Below, one piece after another: positions 34,197 through 35,224 of a stretch of DNA of 35,224 nucleotides. The notes beneath the pieces were generated by a model, which made no database searches, was not told the DNA's origin, and saw only the letters and a list, made by a program, of their open reading frames with translations. How positions within the stretch are numbered: position 1 is the first letter of the stretch; each line of letters opens with the position of its first letter. The stretch is taken from contig NZ_PCOZ01000029.1 in NCBI RefSeq assembly GCF_002979555.1, positions 1 to 35,224 on the forward strand. The letters run 5' to 3'. The DNA is from Pseudomonas sp. MYb60. GTDB taxonomy: Bacteria; Pseudomonadota; Gammaproteobacteria; Pseudomonadales; Pseudomonadaceae. A program made the translations under genes and the position numbers.

Positions 34197-34811
34197 ATGG
34201 CACAAATGGGCCGCCCGCGTAATTTCGACCGCGAGCATGCCGTGGAACAGGCCTTGCACCTGTTCTGGCAGCACGGCTACGACGCCACCTCTCTCGCCCA
34301 GCTCAAGGCGGGCTTGGGCGGCGGCATCTCGGCGCCGAGCTTTTACGCGGCGTTCGGCTCCAAAGAGGCGCTATTCGATGAATGCGTGCAGCGTTATCTC
34401 GCCACTTACGCCCAAGTCACCGAATGCCTGTGGGACGAAACCCTGCCACCACGCCAGGCCATCGAGACGGCGTTGCGACAATCGACGCGCATGCAGTGCG
34501 AAGACGGCCACCCCAAGGGCTGCATGGTGGCACTGGGCGTGATGAGCGCGCCGAGCCCGGAGCATGCACGGGTGGCGGATGCGCTGACCCAATCACGGCT
34601 GCGCACTCGGGCCGGAATCGTGGCGTGCGTGGAACGCGGAGTGCGTACCGGGCAATTGCCGCCGCACACCCAGGCACAGGTGATGGCGAGCGTATTCGAC
34701 GGATTTTTGCAGGGCGTGTCGATCCTGGCGCGGGACGATGTGCCCTACGGGGTGATCGATGGGGCGATTACCCAGCTGATGATGACGTGGGAAGCCGCTG
34801 CGTCGAATTGA
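34197..34811 (+). CDS. TetR-family repressor of the divergent MFS exporter
   Basis: A 204-aa protein starting MAQMGRPRNFDREHAVEQAL, with GGAGACCT just before the ATG; a 20-codon upstream extension crosses the operator and is rejected. The HTH (residues 8-55) includes ALHLFWQHGYDATSLAQL and APSFYAAFGSKEALFDE, the TetR recognition-helix block. The ligand domain has MQCEDGHPKGCMVALGVMSA, with two cysteines, a pattern seen in a subgroup next to efflux genes. It probably represses the divergent MFS gene and itself; the inducer is unknown. Confidence 0.92.
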   Translation: MAQMGRPRNFDREHAVEQALHLFWQHGYDATSLAQLKAGLGGGISAPSFYAAFGSKEALFDECVQRYLATYAQVTECLWDETLPPRQAIETALRQSTRMQCEDGHPKGCMVALGVMSAPSPEHARVADALTQSRLRTRAGIVACVERGVRTGQLPPHTQAQVMASVFDGFLQGVSILARDDVPYGVIDGAITQLMMTWEAAASN

Positions 34812-34835
34812 CCTGACACACCTTCCCTCGTCCCG

Positions 34836-34880
34836 TGGCGAGGGTGCTTGCTCCCGCCGAGCTGCGCAGCTGTCCCAACA
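34836..34880. repeat. Degraded REP-like repeat
   Basis: GTGGCGAGGGTGCTTGCTCC resembles the common GTGGCGAGGGGGCTTGCCCC intergenic repeat with several changes, followed by a GAGCTGCGCAGCTG dyad. It lies directly beside the IS end at 34885. Confidence 0.55.
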
Positions 34881-34884
34881 CCAA

Positions 34885-35160
34885 TGTCTAGTCCTGAAAT
34901 AGGTTTACACCTGTTTCAGTCTCAGAACGCTCGATGCGCCGCATCGGGCGTTTTGTATTTCAGGGACATGTGTGGCCTCTCCCCGTTGTAGATCAGCACC
35001 GACTCACCCACCATTTTTACGGCATCCGCCAGATTTTTAGGGCGATACAGCAGAAACTCGGTCTTCAAAATGCCGTTTATCCGTTCCGCCAGAGCATTCT
35101 GGTAGCAGTCATAGCCGTCGGTCATCGAGCATCTGATGCCATGACTGTGAATCGCCCCTA
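34885..35160 (-). mobile_element. Truncated IS3-family insertion sequence
   Basis: The outer end TGTCTAGTCCTGAAATAGG (34885 on) looks like an IS3-type inverted repeat with terminal TG. The element carries only the 3' part of the transposase gene and is broken at its other side by a second element, near 35150-35170. It is inactive. Confidence 0.75.
34922..35155 (-). pseudogene. IS3-family transposase (orfB), C-terminal fragment
   Basis: About 78 residues of integrase catalytic domain remain: HSHGIRCSMTDGYDCYQNAL, then AERINGILKTEFLL, with the catalytic-region glutamate near ALAERIN, and the end YNGERPHMSLKYKTPDAAHR. The full enzyme has the DDE triad; only the last acidic residue is present here. 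The frame continues upstream a few codons into unrelated sequence from the neighbouring element (MEVSTKLG), which marks the break. A strong hairpin (34926-34952) lies over the stop-codon region. Confidence 0.88.
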
Positions 35161-35170
35161 GTTTCGTAGA

Positions 35171-35207
35171 CACCTCCAAGCCTTAAAATGAGGCCCATTA
35201 GGAGGTG
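35171..35207 (+). promoter_or_regulatory. SD-sequestering hairpin before the IS transposase gene
   Basis: CACCTCC (35171-35177) pairs perfectly with GGAGGTG (35201-35207), which contains the ribosome site; GCCT/AGGC (35180-35183, 35191-35194) forms an inner stem. A transcript reading in from outside would fold the site away, limiting transposase translation. Confidence 0.7.
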
Positions 35208-35209
35208 CC

Positions 35210-35224
35210 ATGAGCAACCAGCGA
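35210..35224 (+). CDS. IS transposase orfA, first codons only
   Basis: ATG at 35210 follows AGGAGG at good spacing and reads MSNQR before the window ends. The start MSNQR(YPEEFKIEA) is common in IS3-family orfA (HTH) proteins of Pseudomonas; only five codons are visible, so identity rests on this and the leader. Confidence 0.55.

Larger units (their letters stand above)
35160..35224 (+). mobile_element. Left end of a second insertion sequence, cut by the window
   Basis: TAGTTTCGTAGACACCTCC and the leader before a well-spaced AGGAGG fit the start of an IS with its first transposase gene just inside. Most of the element is outside the window. It interrupts the transposase remnant to its left. 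The exact terminus was not identified. Confidence 0.6.

Noticed and set aside
34926..34952. 12-bp hairpin as a chromosomal terminator
   Set aside because: It lies over the transposase 3' coding end of the IS fragment and belongs to that element; only a TTGT follows.

Overview
The window looks like a chromosomal segment of a fluorescent-group Pseudomonas. The base composition is GC-rich, a GTGGGAGGGGGCTTGCCCCC-type REP doublet typical of the P. fluorescens group is present, and gltX, uvrB and an aromatic aminotransferase are linked as in pseudomonads. This assignment is inferred from gene content and repeats; no search was run.

Region 1 (1-6120) is core informational DNA. A minus-strand tRNA cluster (Ala-Glu-Ala-Glu, a tandem duplication) has one strong promoter and is followed by gltX, uvrB, a divergent aromatic aminotransferase and a small membrane protein. 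Region 2 (6120-8600) holds a REPIN and a divergent LysR regulator/aldehyde dehydrogenase pair resembling E. coli ptrR/sad. Region 3 (8680-11765) is a cobalamin-riboswitch-controlled operon for a periplasmic binding protein, permease and ATPase of the BtuFCD type. Region 4 (11767-14840) is minus-strand: TspO, an HSL-family hydrolase and a GNAT protein in a tightly overlapping operon, then a DUF925-type nucleotidyltransferase-like protein and a short unknown. Region 5 (14870-19640) holds LysR C-terminal remnants, a lipoprotein, a LysE-type exporter with a divergent LysR regulator, two unknown proteins (one periplasmic) and a GST. Region 6 (19708-24490) holds an OPT transporter, a chemoreceptor and TrmK. 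Region 7 (24515-28115) is a sulfur-scavenging locus, with a sulfonate/taurine-type binding protein divergent from an SfnB/DszC-like flavin monooxygenase, plus a metallo-beta-lactamase-fold hydrolase.

Region 8 (28116-30510) is the most unusual part. It is visibly AT-richer and holds two unfamiliar minus-strand genes: a 443-aa protein with a Ser/Thr/Ala-rich N-terminus and no signal peptide, and a small exported protein with two cysteines. They could be a secreted-effector cassette, but the sequence does not prove this.

Region 9 (30511-34811) holds an exported alpha/beta hydrolase, two short proteins (DUF2986 and DUF1289 types), an exported DRGH endonuclease, and a divergent MFS exporter/TetR pair with a long operator dyad over the promoters. 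The right edge (34836-35224) is a REP-like remnant, a truncated IS3-family transposase, and the start of a second insertion sequence whose first gene has its ribosome-binding site inside a hairpin.
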